Source of the DNA: Typhlomys cinereus
Lineage: Eukaryota > Chordata > Mammalia > Rodentia > Platacanthomyidae
DNA length: 64,000 bases
NCBI GenBank assembly: GCA_023101885.1
Contig: JALPQD010000125.1
Coordinates: 5,439,140 to 5,503,139, forward strand
Direction of reading: 5' to 3'
Shown piece by piece: positions 23,306 to 35,248 of this stretch. Every line of letters starts with the position of its first letter. Position 1 is the first letter of the stretch. A program made the position numbers and the translations under genes. A model generated the notes under the pieces. The model did no database searches and had not been told where the DNA came from. It saw only the letters and a list, made by a program, of their open reading frames with translations.

Positions 23306-24113
23306 AGGTAGAGGAAAGAATAGGACTAGGGCATAGTAGTGAGTGGGGTCAGTCTCCTGGTCTCCAGTTGGCTACTATCTAACTGCCAGCCCCCATCCTT
23401 TCCATGCCTCAGGAGATATACCTAGCTCTTCAAACCCATATAACCCCTAGTGAACAAATGCTCAGTTTACAATCTCTTTATATCAGATATCCTGCTACTT
23501 ACCGGCAGTACATGAGTCAGGCCTAATATCTGCATTGAACTATGCACTTTTGTCTCCTTTCTCTTGAGGTCTTCTTTCCCCTTCCCTCCTAGCTGCACTC
23601 CTTTGTGGTTATATTGGGTGTTAGAGATAGATATTTACCTTTAAGTATGCCATTATTTAACATCATTGGTTTGGAATTAGGATCCACTTATAAGGGAGAA
23701 CATGCAGCATCTAACTTTCTGTGCCTGGGATACTTTGCTCTGTGTAGTTTCTTCTGATTATGGCAAATTTCATTAATTCATTTTTTGATGGCTGAGTAAT
23801 ATTCCATTGTAGGAATGTGCCACATTTTCATTATCCATTTGTCAACTGTTGGACATTTGGGTTGATTCTGTTACTTTGCTATTGTAAGTAGTTCTGCAAT
23901 GAACATGGAGTATGCATGTCACTATAGCAAAATGACATATTTCGGGGATTATTCCTAGTAGTAGTACATCAGGGTCATATGGTATTTCAATCCTTAACTA
24001 TTTGTATTTCCACCAGCAATGAATGGTAGCTCCCTTCTTCCCTACATACTCTCCAACATTTGTTGTTGTTTGTGTTTTGGATTTTTTTCATTCTGACTGG
24101 GGTGAGATGATAT

Positions 24114-24128
24114 CTCAAGGGAGTTTTT
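24114..24128. repeat. TSD of SINE copy 2, left
   Basis: CTCAAGGGAGTTTTT, identical to 24395-24409. Both lie in the antisense ORF2 of the host LINE-1. Confidence 0.9.
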
Positions 24129-24154
24129 TTTTTATTTATTCAATTGTGCGTGCA

Positions 24155-24188
<34 letters not shown>

Positions 24189-24394
24189 ACCACGGACGAA
24201 TTCGGGAACCACCATGGACGCCTCCACCTCCTCCTGTTTACTCTGCCCCGGGATTCACAGGCTCCGCCCTACCAGGACCAGAAACGCAGGCCGTCCCTGC
24301 TTCTGCCCGGCATCTATACGTGGGGTCTAGGATCAGAACTCGGGATCTTCTGCCTGCAAGGCAGAGGCTTAACCCCTGAGCCACCTCTCCAGCC
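24129..24394 (-). mobile_element. CA-bearing tRNA-derived SINE, copy 2
   Basis: The cleanest small copy. The minus strand starts GGGCTGGAGAGGTGGCTCAG, with A box TGGCTCAGGGG and B-box-like GAGTTCTGATCC, then a GC-richer body (ACCCCACGTATAGATGCC, GGTGGTTCCCGAATTCG), a (CA)n run and a GCACAATTGAATAAATAA tail. A perfect 15-bp TSD flanks it. It inserted into an already present antisense LINE-1, so it is younger than that element. Confidence 0.92.
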
Positions 24395-24409
24395 CTCAAG
24401 GGAGTTTTT
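24395..24409. repeat. TSD of SINE copy 2, right
   Basis: CTCAAGGGAGTTTTT, the duplicate of 24114-24128. Confidence 0.9.
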
Positions 24410-26571
24410 AATTGCATTTCCATGATGACTAGGCATATGGAACATTTTTTAAGGTATTTGTTTGACATTTCAATTTTGTCCCTGGAAAAGTTTCTTTTAA
24501 GTTCCATGGCCCATTTTCTAACTGGGCTATTTATTTCCTTGGTGTTCAATATTTTAAGTTCTTTGTGCACTCTGGATAATAGAATTCTATTAGAGGTATG
24601 ATTAGTGAAGATTTTGTCTCATTCTGTCTGTTGTCTTTTTGCTCAGTTTACAATCTCTTTATCTAAACAGAAGATCTTTAATTTCATAACATCCCATTTG
24701 TTGAGTGTTGATTCTAGTGCCTGTGCCATGGGGGTTCTGTTTAGAAAATGTTGGCTTAGCCCAATCAGCTTGAGGCCTAATCTTTCATTAAGGCTTTTAA
24801 TAGTCTCTGGTCTAATGATAATGTCCTTGATCCCTTTGGAGTTGATTTTTGTGCATAGTGACAAGTATGGGTCCAGTTTCAATATTCTGCTATTGGATAT
24901 CCAGGTTTTTGAGGACCATTTGTTGAAGATGCTGTTCTTTTTCCATTGAGTTTTCTGGGGTCCTATGTAAAAATCAGATAATTGTAAATGTATGGGCTGA
25001 TATCTGGGTCTTCAACCCTTATCCATTGATCTATGTGTCTATTTTGAAATCAGTACCATTCTCTTTTTATTACTATGGATTTGTAGTATAGATTAAGATT
25101 TGGTATGGTGATACCTCCAGCAGTATTATTGTTACTTAGTATTGTTTATGCTATCTTGGGCCTTTTGTGGCTTCCATATGAATTTCAGATTGTTTTGTCA
25201 ATTTCAATAAAGAATTGCTTTGGAAATTTGATTGGTATGGCATTGAATCTGTATGTTACTTTTGGTAGGATTATCGTCTACTACCTATACTCTGTCCATC
25301 CTCTCTTCTACCATGGTCTCTGAGTGTAAAAGATCTGACATAAACGTTCCAGAGGGCTGAGCAGTCAAGAGTCAATTGTTCTCAGCACATTTACCAGTTA
25401 TAAATCTTTATTTTTATAAATTTATTAAATTGACACATTTATATGTATGCTCCTTGCCTCTCTCATTCCTCTCTCCCTTCTTCCCTCCCTCCCCTTCTAC
25501 TCCCATCCCATCCCATCTTTTCTCTCATACTTACATGGGCCCAGTCTCCTCTCTCTTAGTCTCCTATCCTTTGGTTCTATGGGGCCTGGGATTCCCTCTG
25601 TATCATCTGTTCTCATGGGTGTTCTGGCCTCTGTGGCAGACAGAGGGGCCCATTCATGGGCAGCCTAATAATATGTGTACTCTCCTATCTCTGTCTGACT
25701 CCTTGAGCTTTAGCATCCAACTGCTGAAACTATTTCTCCTGAAATCTACACTGGTCCATGGGGGCATGCTGACATGTTCACAACTGTACGGTCTGATGAG
25801 ATCAAGTCCCATTGCCATGAGTTCCTGGTTGTGACTGTCCTATCTTGAATGGAGTGACCTATCCAGCAATGGAACTCTCCATCTTTAGTCTCTTAGGGTC
25901 TTACTGTTCCCTCTTCAGCAAATTTCCCTGAGACTCCAGATGGGGAGAGATTTGGTTCGCCTGGTACCAGGTGATTATTATAGGGTCGCTGGTATTCTGT
26001 ATTCAGGCTGCTTGTTGTCCACTTTGTTATTTTTGCACTACGCAAAGCTGCATACTGTCTGTGTGTTGAATTCCTCTCCTATCCAACTGTAAAGGAGCTG
26101 TTAAAATGAGCCTTCATATAAGAGAAGAATTGAAAGAGAGGGAGGATTAGAAGTAGGGCACAATAGTGGGTGGGGTCAAACTCCAGGACATCATGTCAAG
26201 TAATCATTAACCCCCCAAACACCAGTGATTAGGAAGAAGACTGACCATGGATTGGATAAGATATCTCACTAATTATAGGTCTTTCTTGACAATGACCTTA
26301 TTCTCTATTGAACTTTGTTCCATTGCCTTTATTCTCTTTGAGTCTTTTTTGCCCTACCTTCATAGTTCGAATCATCATGGTTTTAAAGGTTAATGAACAG
26401 ATTTCCTTGTGTGTGTCATTATGAGGGCTTGGAACTAGGTCACTTGTAAGGAAGAACATGCAATGACTATTTTTCTGTGCTTGGGATACTTTGTCAGCAT
26501 GACTTTTTTAACACTATCCATATAGCAGTAAATTTCATTAATTTATTTTTAATAGCTGTGTAGTATTCCAT

Positions 26572-26608
26572 CATATATATATATATATATATATACATAT
26601 TATATATA

Positions 26609-26643
<35 letters not shown>
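26572..26643. repeat. (TA)n(CA)n compound microsatellite
   Basis: A TA run followed by short TATA/CATA units and a CA run, expanded inside the antisense ORF2 of the outer LINE-1. Confidence 0.9.
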
Positions 26644-26647
<4 letters not shown>

Positions 26648-27672
26648 GCCACATTTTCATTATTCATTAATCAACTGACAGATATCTAGGTTAATTCCAT
26701 GACTTTGCTATTGTGAACAGTGCTGCAATGAATATGGATATGCATGTGTCACTACAGTAGGAGGAAGTATTTTTGGAAATATTCTTAACAATGGTATAGC
26801 AGTGTCCTATGGCATATCAAGTTTTAACTTTTTTTGGAAACACCATGCTGATCTTTATAGTGGTTGCCCAAGTCTCCATTCCCACCAGCAATGTATAAGG
26901 GTTCCCTTTTCCTCACATCCTCTCCAGCATGTGTTGATGCATGTCTTTTGGATTTTTGCCATTCTGAACAGTGTGAAATGATATCTTAGGGTAGTTTTAA
27001 TTTGCATTTCTCAAATGCCAAGGGAGGTAGAACATTTTATAAAGTATTTGTTGGACATTTCAATTTCTTCTTTGGAAAAATTGAAACTAATTGGACTGTT
27101 TATCTCCTTGGTATTTAATTTTTAGAGTTTTTTTTTTGTATACTCTAGATATTAGTCCTTTATCAGATAAGTGGTTAGTGGAGATTTTCTCCATTCTGTT
27201 CTGTGCGTTATCTTTTTTGCTAGGCTGACAATATCTTTAGATGAATGAAAACTGTTTAATTTGATGAGATCCCATTTATTGAGAGTTGTTTCTATTTCCT
27301 GAGCTAATGGGGTCCTGTTAGAAAGCATTTCAAGGGAATTTCCTACTCTTTCTTCTTGGACTTTTATAGTCTCTGGTCTAATGTTAAGGTCTTGGATCTA
27401 TTTGGAGTTGATGTTCAGGAAAGTAAGGGTACAGTTTCAATCTTTGCATGTGGATATCCAGTTTTTTGAGCACCATTTGTTGAAGATACTATTCTTTTGC
27501 CATTGTGTATTTTGGACTCATGTCAAAAATCAGATGGCTGCATGTGTAGGAACTTATTTCTGGTTCTTCAACCCTTATCTGTTGATCTATAGGTCTGTTT
27601 TGGAGCCAGTATCATACTATCCTTATTATTATGGATTTGTAATATAGATTAAGATCTAGTATAGTAATTCTT

Positions 27673-27686
27673 CCAGCATAGTTTTA
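27673..27686. repeat. TSD of middle LINE-1 (B), left
   Basis: CCAGCATAGTTTTA; the partner at 35016-35029 is CCAACATAGTTTTA, one mismatch in 14. Confidence 0.75.
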
Positions 27687-27998
27687 TCAATTAATTAATT
27701 TTTTCCCCAGTCATACAAGCTCAATAGGTACCCCAGTCCTTTCCCTCCCTCCACCCCTCCCGGGTCCTGCTTGCACTCTCCCCCCTTTTCTCCTTCCTTT
27801 CACCAGTGCCTCCACCTTCCCTTCTCTCATCCCCTAAAGCATCCTTTTGTGTGAATGCCAAATCTCCCTCTGAGTCCTCCATTCTAGTGACGTGTAAGGA
27901 CTCAGTGGTATAGCCCAGAAACCTTTCTTGGGGTCTCTGTTAGTATGGAGACACTATTATGATTGTTAATCCCTTTGCCTCTAAAGATTCTACTGCCT
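27687..27998 (-). mobile_element. Middle LINE-1 (B), 3' end, antisense
   Basis: After a T-rich tail the plus strand reads CCCCAGTCATACAAGCTCAA, TAGGTACC and the pyrimidine-rich antisense 3' UTR, stopping at CTAAAGATTCTACTGCCT. In the uninterrupted relative at 45290-45320 the next bases are GTGATCCATGCTAGAC; here the matching TTGATCCATGCTAGAC is found only at 34746. The element is therefore split by the full-length LINE-1. Confidence 0.88.
27983..27998. repeat. TSD of full-length LINE-1 (C), left
   Basis: AAAGATTCTACTGCCT, 16 bp, identical to 34730-34745. The leading A residues may overlap the poly-A tail on the right side. Confidence 0.92.
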
Positions 27999-28810
27999 CT
28001 CCACCCCACTGCTGCTCCCAATCTTCGGTCTCAGGTGAGTTCACCCAGCCCCCCCCCAGGTGGCCCCAGGTCCCAGCAACATGCAGGCTGCCTTCGGTTT
28101 TCCTGGGCCATGCCCTGGGCCCCAGCCCCTTGTTTCCTCCCGACCACCTGTCCGCCCAACCAGACAGGACTTGCTCACATTCCTCCATCCCTGGAGCTTG
28201 GGTGGGCCACTAAGCCAAGTCCCAGGTTGCAGGTGAAGAATTCTGCCATCAACATCAGCCCCTCTGCCTGTCTGGTCCACCGGGGACCCACGCACATGGT
28301 CCATGGAGGACACACTGCTACTCAGAATTCAAAAGAGTCCAAAGGAAACTCAAGCAAAACTCTAAGGGACAAAGGCCATACAACTGAAGCCCTCTACAAT
28401 CATCCTATCACATGGGAGAGATTTTTCACATTCAGCTCAAAGATAAGTAAACCTCCTTTTTTTCACCTTACTGTTCCTTTGTAGTATTAATCACTGTAGA
28501 TCAACTTTTTCATACAGCCATCCCAAAAACATACAACTCCAGGGAGTACACCACTCACTCTCACATATCACCAAGATACTAAATCGTAAAATTGCACTAC
28601 TATACTAATATTCACCCCCTGTCTACTTAACGATTTAACTCATGTACTAACAGCCTAATAGCCTCATCTAGGAAATAACAACAACAAAAGACAAACGTAC
28701 CCAACTCCAAGGCAAGCACTAGTAATAACTGCCCAAGTGTAGTAATACCAACTAAATCAGTTCAGTCAAAAACACACAGAAACTGAAAAGTCCTAAAAGA
28801 CAAAACAACA
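27999..28810 (+). promoter_or_regulatory. 5' UTR / internal promoter region of LINE-1 C
   Basis: The stretch between the left TSD and the first ORF1 codon. The first ~320 bp is C-rich and GC-rich (for example CAGCCCCCCCCCAGGTGGCC), the rest AT-rich with many CA steps. LINE-1 5' UTRs hold an internal Pol II promoter; no repeated monomers like those of mouse elements are visible. Long open frames across the C-rich part on both strands are not supported as genes. Confidence 0.6.
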
Positions 28811-29880
28811 ATGCCAAAGTCAAAGTGCAGATCCATGAGAAACAAAGCCCAAGAAGACAAATCTCCCACCGAAAGAATTAACCCCTTAATGATGGATTCC
28901 AACCAGAACAAATTCACAGAAAATAGCCAAGAAAGCCAGACCCGTGGTAAAGACTCTCAAAGTATGATCATTGCCATGATTAATACTATGAAAGAAGAAA
29001 TCCGAGAGGAGTTAAACAACTGCATCGACCACTTTGAACAGGAACACAACAGGCACTTGGAGGAGTTGAGAAAAACAGTTCAAGAAACAAAAATAGGCAT
29101 AGAACAGTTAAAACAGTCTCAAGCACAGTTTAAAATTGAACTAAAAGACAAGTTATCTTCAACCCAAAACTCAACAGAGAGTCTTATCAGCAGAACTAAA
29201 GAAGCAGAAAATAGAATTTCAGATCTTGAAGACAAAGTGGGAGAGATAACCAGCTCAATGAAGAGATTGTTAAAGCCAAAAAGATACTTGAGAGGAACAT
29301 TCAAGAGATATGGGATACCCTGAAGAAGCTGAACATGCGCATTCATGAAATACCAGAGCAAGAATCCCAAAATATCACACCTGAGGACATTTTTCAAATT
29401 ATCATAAATGAAAACTTCCCTCAACTAAAGAATGAGAGGCCCATCCAAATACAAGAGGCATTTCGCACTCCAAACAGATATGACCAAAATAGAAAATGTC
29501 CACGGCAAATAATAGTCAAAACAATCCACATTTAAGACAAATAAAAGGTGCTGAGAGCTTCAAGAGAAAAAAAACAAGTCACTTTAAAAGGTAAACCTAT
29601 TAAAATAACAAATGACTACTCAATGGAAACAGTAAAAGCAAGAAGAGCTTGGAGAGACGTACTTCAAGTATTCAATGAGCAAAAACGTCAACCCAGACTG
29701 ATATACCCGGCAAAACTATCTGTCATGATTAAGGGAGAAAGAAAAGTTTTCCATCAAAAAGACAACTCGAAGGATACATGTCCACCAAACCAGGCCTTCA
29801 AAAAATGCTAGAAATAATACTGAAACTTGACGAAAAAACAAGCATATCCAGGAGGACTGAAGGGAAGTATAATACCACCA
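28811..29880 (+). pseudogene. LINE-1 ORF1 (RNA-binding protein), broken
   Basis: Starts at an ATG after CAAAACAACA. The first ~170 codons include a basic N-terminus (MPKSKCRSMRNKAQEDK) and a heptad-rich, Glu/Lys/Gln-rich coiled coil for trimerisation. The frame is lost near 29260. The RNA-recognition and C-terminal part continues in another frame (29335-29535 and 29548-29811), interrupted by a stop at 29533-29535 and by a second frame change near 29810. ORF1p normally binds LINE-1 RNA in cytoplasmic particles; this copy cannot make a full-length protein. Confidence 0.9.
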
Positions 29881-29888
29881 AAACATAA

Positions 29889-32800
29889 ATGTCAAACAAT
29901 ATACTTACAAAAGCCACTAAACATAAAAAATGTCCAGAATTAAATCAATATAACCCATCAATCTGCTGCCTTCAGGAAACTCATCGCACCAGAAAAGATA
30001 GGCACATCCTAAAAATGAAAGGCTGGTCCAAAATTTTGCAAGCTAATGGAACCAGGAAACAGGCAGGGGTAGCCATTATGCTTTCGGACAAAGTGGACCT
30101 CAAACCAAAAAAAAATAATAAGAGACACAGATGGATACTACATTTTAGTTACAGGTACAATTCACCAGGAAGACTTCACAATACTGAACATATATGCACC
30201 CAATATGGGACCCTCCACATTCATTAAGTAAACCCTACAATGTCTAAAGCGAGAAATCAACCCCCAAATGATAATTCTTGGAGATTTCAACACCACCCTC
30301 TCAATATGGGATAGATCAACAAGTCAAAAGTTTAACAGAGACACTTAGGAACTTAACAAAACACTTAAAGAAATGGACCTTACAGATCTCCATCGAACTT
30401 TTCATCCACACACCAAGAATACACATTTTTCTCAGCAGCGCATGGAACTTTCTCCAAAACAGATCACATAATGGGCCACAAAACGAATCTCCATATTACA
30501 AGAAAGTTGAAATTATAGGCAGTGCCCTATCAGACCACCATGGCCTAAAGCTTGACATACACAACACAACAAACAACAGAAAATATACTAACTCCTGGAA
30601 ACTTAACACTATGATGCTGAATGAGAACTGGATTCAGGAAGAAATTACAAAGGAAATTCAAGATTTCCTGAAAGAGAACGATAATGAAAATACAACTTAC
30701 CAAATTCTCTGGGATACAATGAAAGCTGTCCTAAGAGGTAAGTTCATAGCTCTTAATGCCTACATCAAAAAAATGGAAATGTCAGAAATAAATAACTTAA
30801 CAATGCAGTTTAAAGCTTTAGAGAAACTAGAGCAATCTGATCCCAAAAGCAGTAGAAGAGAGGAAATTAGCAAAATAAGGGGATAAATATCCAAAATCAA
30901 GATTAGGAAAATGATACAGGAAATCAACCAGTCAAAAAGCTGGTTCATTGAAAAAATCAATAAGATTGATACACCCCTAGCTAAATTAACCAAAAGCAAG
31001 AGAGAGAAAACACAAATTAACAAAATTAGAAATGAAAATGGAGTTATCCCTACTGATACCCAAGAATTATAACGTCATACTTCAAAAACTTATACTCTGT
31101 GAAATATGACAACACAAAAGAGATGGATGAATTCCTAAATAAATACAACTTACATAAAAAGAACCAGGATGTGGTGGATTATGTAAATGGTCCTAAAACA
31201 TATGAGGAAATTAAGGAAGTAATCTTGAATCTTCCCACCAAAAAATGTCCTAGACCAGATGGATTCAGCACAGAGTTCTACCAGACATTTAAGGAGCTAA
31301 TAACACCAATACTCCTTAAACTGTTCCACCAAATAGCAAAGGAAGGAACACTACCTAATTGCTTCTATGAAGCTAATATCATCTTAATCCCCAAACCTAA
31401 AAAGATACACTTAAAAAAGAAAACTATAGGCCAATCTCTCTGATGAACACAGATGCATAGATTCTCAACAAAGTCTTAGCAAATCAGATTCAAAAACATA
31501 TCAAAAAGATCATCCACAGGGATCAAGTAACTTTATTCCAGGCACACAAGGTTGGTTCAACATACGCAAATCAATAAATGTAATTCATCATATAAATCAA
31601 TCCAAAGTCCAAGACCACATGATACTCTCGATAGATGCATAAAAAGCATTTGACAATATTCAACAGCCTTTTATGATCAAAACCCTAGAGACAGTTGGAA
31701 TGGAAGGAACCTATATCAATATAATAAAAGCTGTATACAACAAGCCCACAGCAAGGATTATACTCAAAGGGGAAAATCTTGAAGCATTCCTGCTCCGATC
31801 AGGAACTAGACGAGGCTGTCCACTCTCACCACTTTTATTCAATATTATACTTGAGGTCTTAGCTGAAGCCATAAGACAAGAAAGGGACATAAAAGGGATT
31901 CAAATCTGCAAGGAAGAAGTTAAGCTATCCCTATTTGCAGATGACATGATCTTCTACCTGAGTGATCCCAAAAACTTCACCAGAAAGCTCCTAGAACTAA
32001 TACAGAAGTTCAGCAGGATGGCAGGATACAAAATTAATGTGTAAAAATCAGTGGCCTTCCTATATTCCCAGAATGAAAGAAGTGAAAAAGCCCTGAGAGA
32101 AACAATCCCATTTACTAGAGCCCCTAAAAAAATGAAATACCTTGGTATAAACCTAACCAAGGAAGTAAGAGACCTTTACGATGAAAACTTTAAAACCCTA
32201 AAGAAAGAAATTGCAGAAGACAGCAGAAGGTGGAAAGACCTCCCATGTTCCTGGATTGGCAGGATCAACATCATAAAAATGACCATCCTACCAAAGGCAT
32301 TATACAAATTCAATGCTATATCAATTAAAATCCCAAAGCAATTCTTTAAACAGGTTGCCCAAACAATCTCAAAATTCATATGGAGGCACAAAAGACCCAG
32401 GATAGCAAAGACAATCCTGAATAACAAACACAGTGCTGGAGGTATCACCATACCAAACCTTAATATATACTACAAATCCTTAGTTGTAAAAACAGCCTGG
32501 TATTGGCTCCAAAATAGACACACAGATCAATGGATAAGGGTTGAAGACCCAAATATAAGCCCACACAACTACAGCCATTTGATCTTTGAAAAAGGGGCCC
32601 AAAATTTCCAATGGAAAAAGAACAATATCTTCAAAAATTGGTGCTGGCAAAACTGGATATCTACATGCAGAAGACTAAAATTGGACCCCTACTTGTCACC
32701 ATGTACAAGACTTAATTCCAAATGAATCAAGGACCTTGATTTAAGGCTAGAGACTATAAAAACCATAGTTGAAAGGGTAGGGAACTCCCTTGAGCCGATT

Positions 32801-33663
32801 GTGGTAGGCCAACAGTTCCTAAACAGACATCCAATTGCACAGTCACTGCAATCAACTCTGAACAGATGGGATCTTGTGAAATTAAAGAGCTTCTGTTCAG
32901 ATAAAGAGATTGTGACAGGAGCACAAAGGCCACCAACAGAATGGGAGAAAATCTTCACTAACCACATATCTGATAGAGCTCTATTATCCAAAGTGCACAA
33001 AGAACTTAGAAAAAATTAAACACAAAGGAAACCAATGGCCCAATTAAAAAATGGGCCCTGGAACTTAAAAGAAACTTTACTAGAGATGAAATTAAAATGT
33101 CTAACAAATATCTTAAAAAATGCTCCACATCCTTAGCCATCAGGGAAATGCAAATCAAAACTTCCCTGAGATATCATCTCACCCTGGTCAGAATGCCAAA
33201 AATCCACAATACAAACAACACCAAATGCTGGAGAGGATGTGGAGAGAAGGGAACTCTCCTACATTGCTGTTGGGAGTACAGGCTCATACAGCTACTGTGG
33301 AGAGCTATCTGGAGATTCTTAAGGAAATTAAAAAGTGAAATGTCATATTATGCTGCTATTCCACTTTTGGGAATAACCCCCCATACAGCAAAAATTCACC
33401 TTGATAGCACAAGCACGACCTTGTTCATAGCAGCACTGTTTACAATAGCAAAGTCATGGAATCAACCCAAATGCCCAACAGTTGACAAGTGGATAAGGAA
33501 AATATGGTACATCTGTACAATGGAGTACTACTCAGTCATCAAAAATGATGAATTAATGGAATTTGCCGGGAAATGGATGTTATTAGAAACAATTATATTA
33601 AGTGAAGTATCCCAGACCCAGAAAATTAAGCACCGTAAGTGCTCCCTAATAGGTGGCTCCTAG
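29889..33663 (+). pseudogene. LINE-1 ORF2 (endonuclease/RT), broken
   Basis: Domain order is preserved: N-terminal endonuclease-like sequence (ICCLQETH at about 29957-29980, LSDHHGLKLDIH at about 30527), reverse transcriptase with [10 protein letters not shown] and the catalytic FADD at 31934-31945, and a C-terminal cysteine-rich segment ([14 protein letters not shown] at about 33226-33267). Stops lie at 30884, 31070, 31458, 31640, 32042 and 32723. Frame changes occur near 30120-30280, 31070-31100, 31410, 31530 and 33020-33100. The first codons of the endonuclease also look altered. ORF2p would nick DNA and copy LINE-1 RNA; this one is inactive. Confidence 0.92.
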
Positions 33664-34645
33664 TACCAAACCCACTGTAATGCCTACAGTAATTGCAAGG
33701 AATATGAACAGGAGGGATGTGGTATGAGGGACACAACAGAAACAAGGAGAGAGGGGACCATGTTACAGCAGAGAAAATAGGCCACCATCAAGGACTGCAA
33801 ATGAGTAATGAGACATCTGGTTAAGTTCACAGACTTTCGTTCCTGATCATCTACAATTGATGGGGTATGATCTCACCAGAAGGGGAGGGCATATATTCTG
33901 GCAGATAAAAAGTAACCATTTTGCAAATGAGTGATTCACCTCTCCCTCACTGCAGGTTTCCTACTTTTATTTCATGTACCTTTGAATATACTCTTATAAC
34001 AAGACTCTAGTTTAACAGCTTTTTATCTCTAGCCAGGGGCAACATCCAATACCCATCAGGATGGAGTGAAGGGCATTGCAGGAGCAGCAAAACTGGAAAA
34101 AAAAATCAACAAACCATAATCCAGAACATCAGAGACTCTATATCAACTACCTGGAACTAGGCCAGCCTAATCTCTCCCCATCCAGAAGCTCAGGGAAATT
34201 TGGGGAAGAGGGGACAGTAAGATTGTAAGAGCACAAGGATGGTAGGAGCAATGATATGCAAGATACTCCACACAAGTTAGGGCCAAAGCAATCATAATTG
34301 GACTTTGCATATCCTGCACAATATCCAACACACTATTGACCCCTCAAATTCTAGCATTTGCTAAAGGCACTAAAATCCTTGGAGGCAAGGGATTGACAGC
34401 CACAGTAGTGTTCCTATCCTTAAGGGGAACACAGGAAACTGTTATGTGAAATGCCACTGGGTCCTTGCACCTCATGGGAGAGCAGGACCCAGAGGAGAGT
34501 CTGGCATGCACATTAAAGGATGCTCCGGGGATGGGAGGGGGAGGTACTGGGAGATAGGGAGCTTTGGGGGAGGGGAGTGGAGTATAGGGGGTTGGGAGGT
34601 TGGAGGGAGGGAGGGGATCAGTGTACCTGTTAAAGTTGTATGTGT
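33664..34645 (+). other. LINE-1 C 3' UTR
   Basis: Non-coding sequence from the ORF2 stop to the tail, with the AAGCTCAGGGAAATTTGGGG block (34187), the GGAGGCAAGGGATTGACAG block (34380), a G-rich tract (34535-34615) and the terminal ACCTGTTAAAGTTGTATGTG. The same blocks in the same order appear at 9828-10345 on the plus strand and in antisense copies elsewhere. Confidence 0.85.
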
Positions 34646-34730
34646 GGAAATAAAAATAAAAATAAAAATAAAAATAAAAATAAAATAAAATAAAATAAAA
34701 TAAAATAAAACCTCTCAAAAAAAAAAAAAA
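34646..34730 (+). repeat. Patterned LINE-1 tail
   Basis: The tail is a 6-mer array (AAATAA/AAATAAAA units) that changes to a TAAAA 5-mer array, is interrupted by CCTCTC, and ends in about 16 A. Pure poly-A would be the usual end. Confidence 0.85.
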
Positions 34731-34745
34731 AAGATTCTACTGCCT
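34730..34745. repeat. TSD of full-length LINE-1 (C), right
   Basis: AAAGATTCTACTGCCT, identical to 27983-27998. Confidence 0.92.
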
Positions 34746-35015
34746 TTGATCCATGCTAGACTTTGGGGGGTTGTTGACATATCAGTTATTGTGTAGTTCA
34801 TGCAAAGTCCAATTATGGCTACTGCAGCCCTACCTTGTGTGGAGTATCTTGCATATCATTGGTCCTCCCTATCTTTAGGCTCTTACAATTTTGGTGCCCC
34901 CTCTTTTGCAAGTTTCCTGAGCTTTAGGATGGGGAGAGATTTGACTGGTTTTGTTCCGGGTGATTACGTTGGGTCTTCGTTGTTTTGAATTATGGTTTGC
35001 TATTGTTTTCAGTTT
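34746..35015 (-). mobile_element. Middle LINE-1 (B), 5' remainder, antisense
   Basis: Resumes the antisense 3' UTR exactly where 27998 left it: TTGATCCATGCTAGACTTTG, GCATATCATTGGTCCTCCC, GGGGAGAGATTTGACTGG. It ends at CAGTTT before the right TSD at 35016. Together with 27687-27998 the element is only ~580 bp, a 5'-truncated insert of 3' UTR. Confidence 0.85.
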
Positions 35016-35029
35016 CCAACATAGTTTTA
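35016..35029. repeat. TSD of middle LINE-1 (B), right
   Basis: CCAACATAGTTTTA, one mismatch from 27673-27686. Confidence 0.75.
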
Positions 35030-35179
35030 ATACTCAGGATAACTTTAGCAATCCTGGGCCTTTTATGCTTCCATATCAATTTTGAGATTTTTGTGTTAAT
35101 TTCTGTGAGAACTGCCTTGGAATTTTGATTAGTAAAGCATTAAATCTGCATATTGCTCTTGATAGGATGGCCATTCTTT

Positions 35180-35197
35180 AAAAAAAGTTTTTAATTT

Positions 35198-35248
<51 letters not shown>

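Larger units (their letters stand above)
22621..25275 (-). mobile_element. LINE-1, antisense, with two later inserts
   Basis: Antisense LINE-1 covering part of the 3' UTR (22621-23690) and the ORF2 C-terminal region (23690-25275). The order of landmarks equals that of the uninterrupted element at 45270-47285. The true 3' end and poly-A tail are missing: the sequence begins about 265 bp inside the 3' UTR. It was later hit by a short LINE-1 (23086-23291) and a SINE (24129-24394). The right (5') limit is near the GGTAGGATTATCG step. No intact reading frame. Confidence 0.8.
25405..27686 (-). mobile_element. Outer LINE-1 (A), 3' portion, antisense
   Basis: Begins after a TTTATTTTTATAAATTTATT tail, passes a pyrimidine-rich antisense 3' UTR, then reaches the antisense end of ORF2 from about 26440. 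A (TA)n(CA)n microsatellite (26572-26643) sits in its ORF2 part. The read-out stops at CCAGCATAGTTTTA and resumes at 35030, as shown by comparison with 47200-47285, where the same region is uninterrupted. It is clearly more diverged than the elements nested in it. Confidence 0.8.
27999..34730 (+). mobile_element. Full-length LINE-1 (C), innermost
   Basis: About 6.7 kb with all parts in order: an ~810-bp 5' UTR (27999-28810, GC-rich at first, no tandem monomers), ORF1 (28811 to about 29880), ORF2 (29889-33663), a 3' UTR with the G-rich tract (33664-34645) and an unusual tail of AAAAT/TAAAA repeats, CCTCTC and poly-A. A perfect 16-bp TSD flanks it, and it splits another LINE-1. Both reading frames carry several stops and frameshifts, so it cannot make working proteins. 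Confidence 0.95.

Noticed and set aside
25376..25834. 152-codon plus-strand frame rich in Ser, Pro and Leu
   Set aside because: It lies in the pyrimidine-rich antisense 3' UTR of a LINE-1, which gives long open frames by composition.
27963..28484. 173-codon plus-strand proline-rich frame
   Set aside because: It spans the join between two LINE-1 elements and the C-rich 5' UTR, so it cannot be an old gene.
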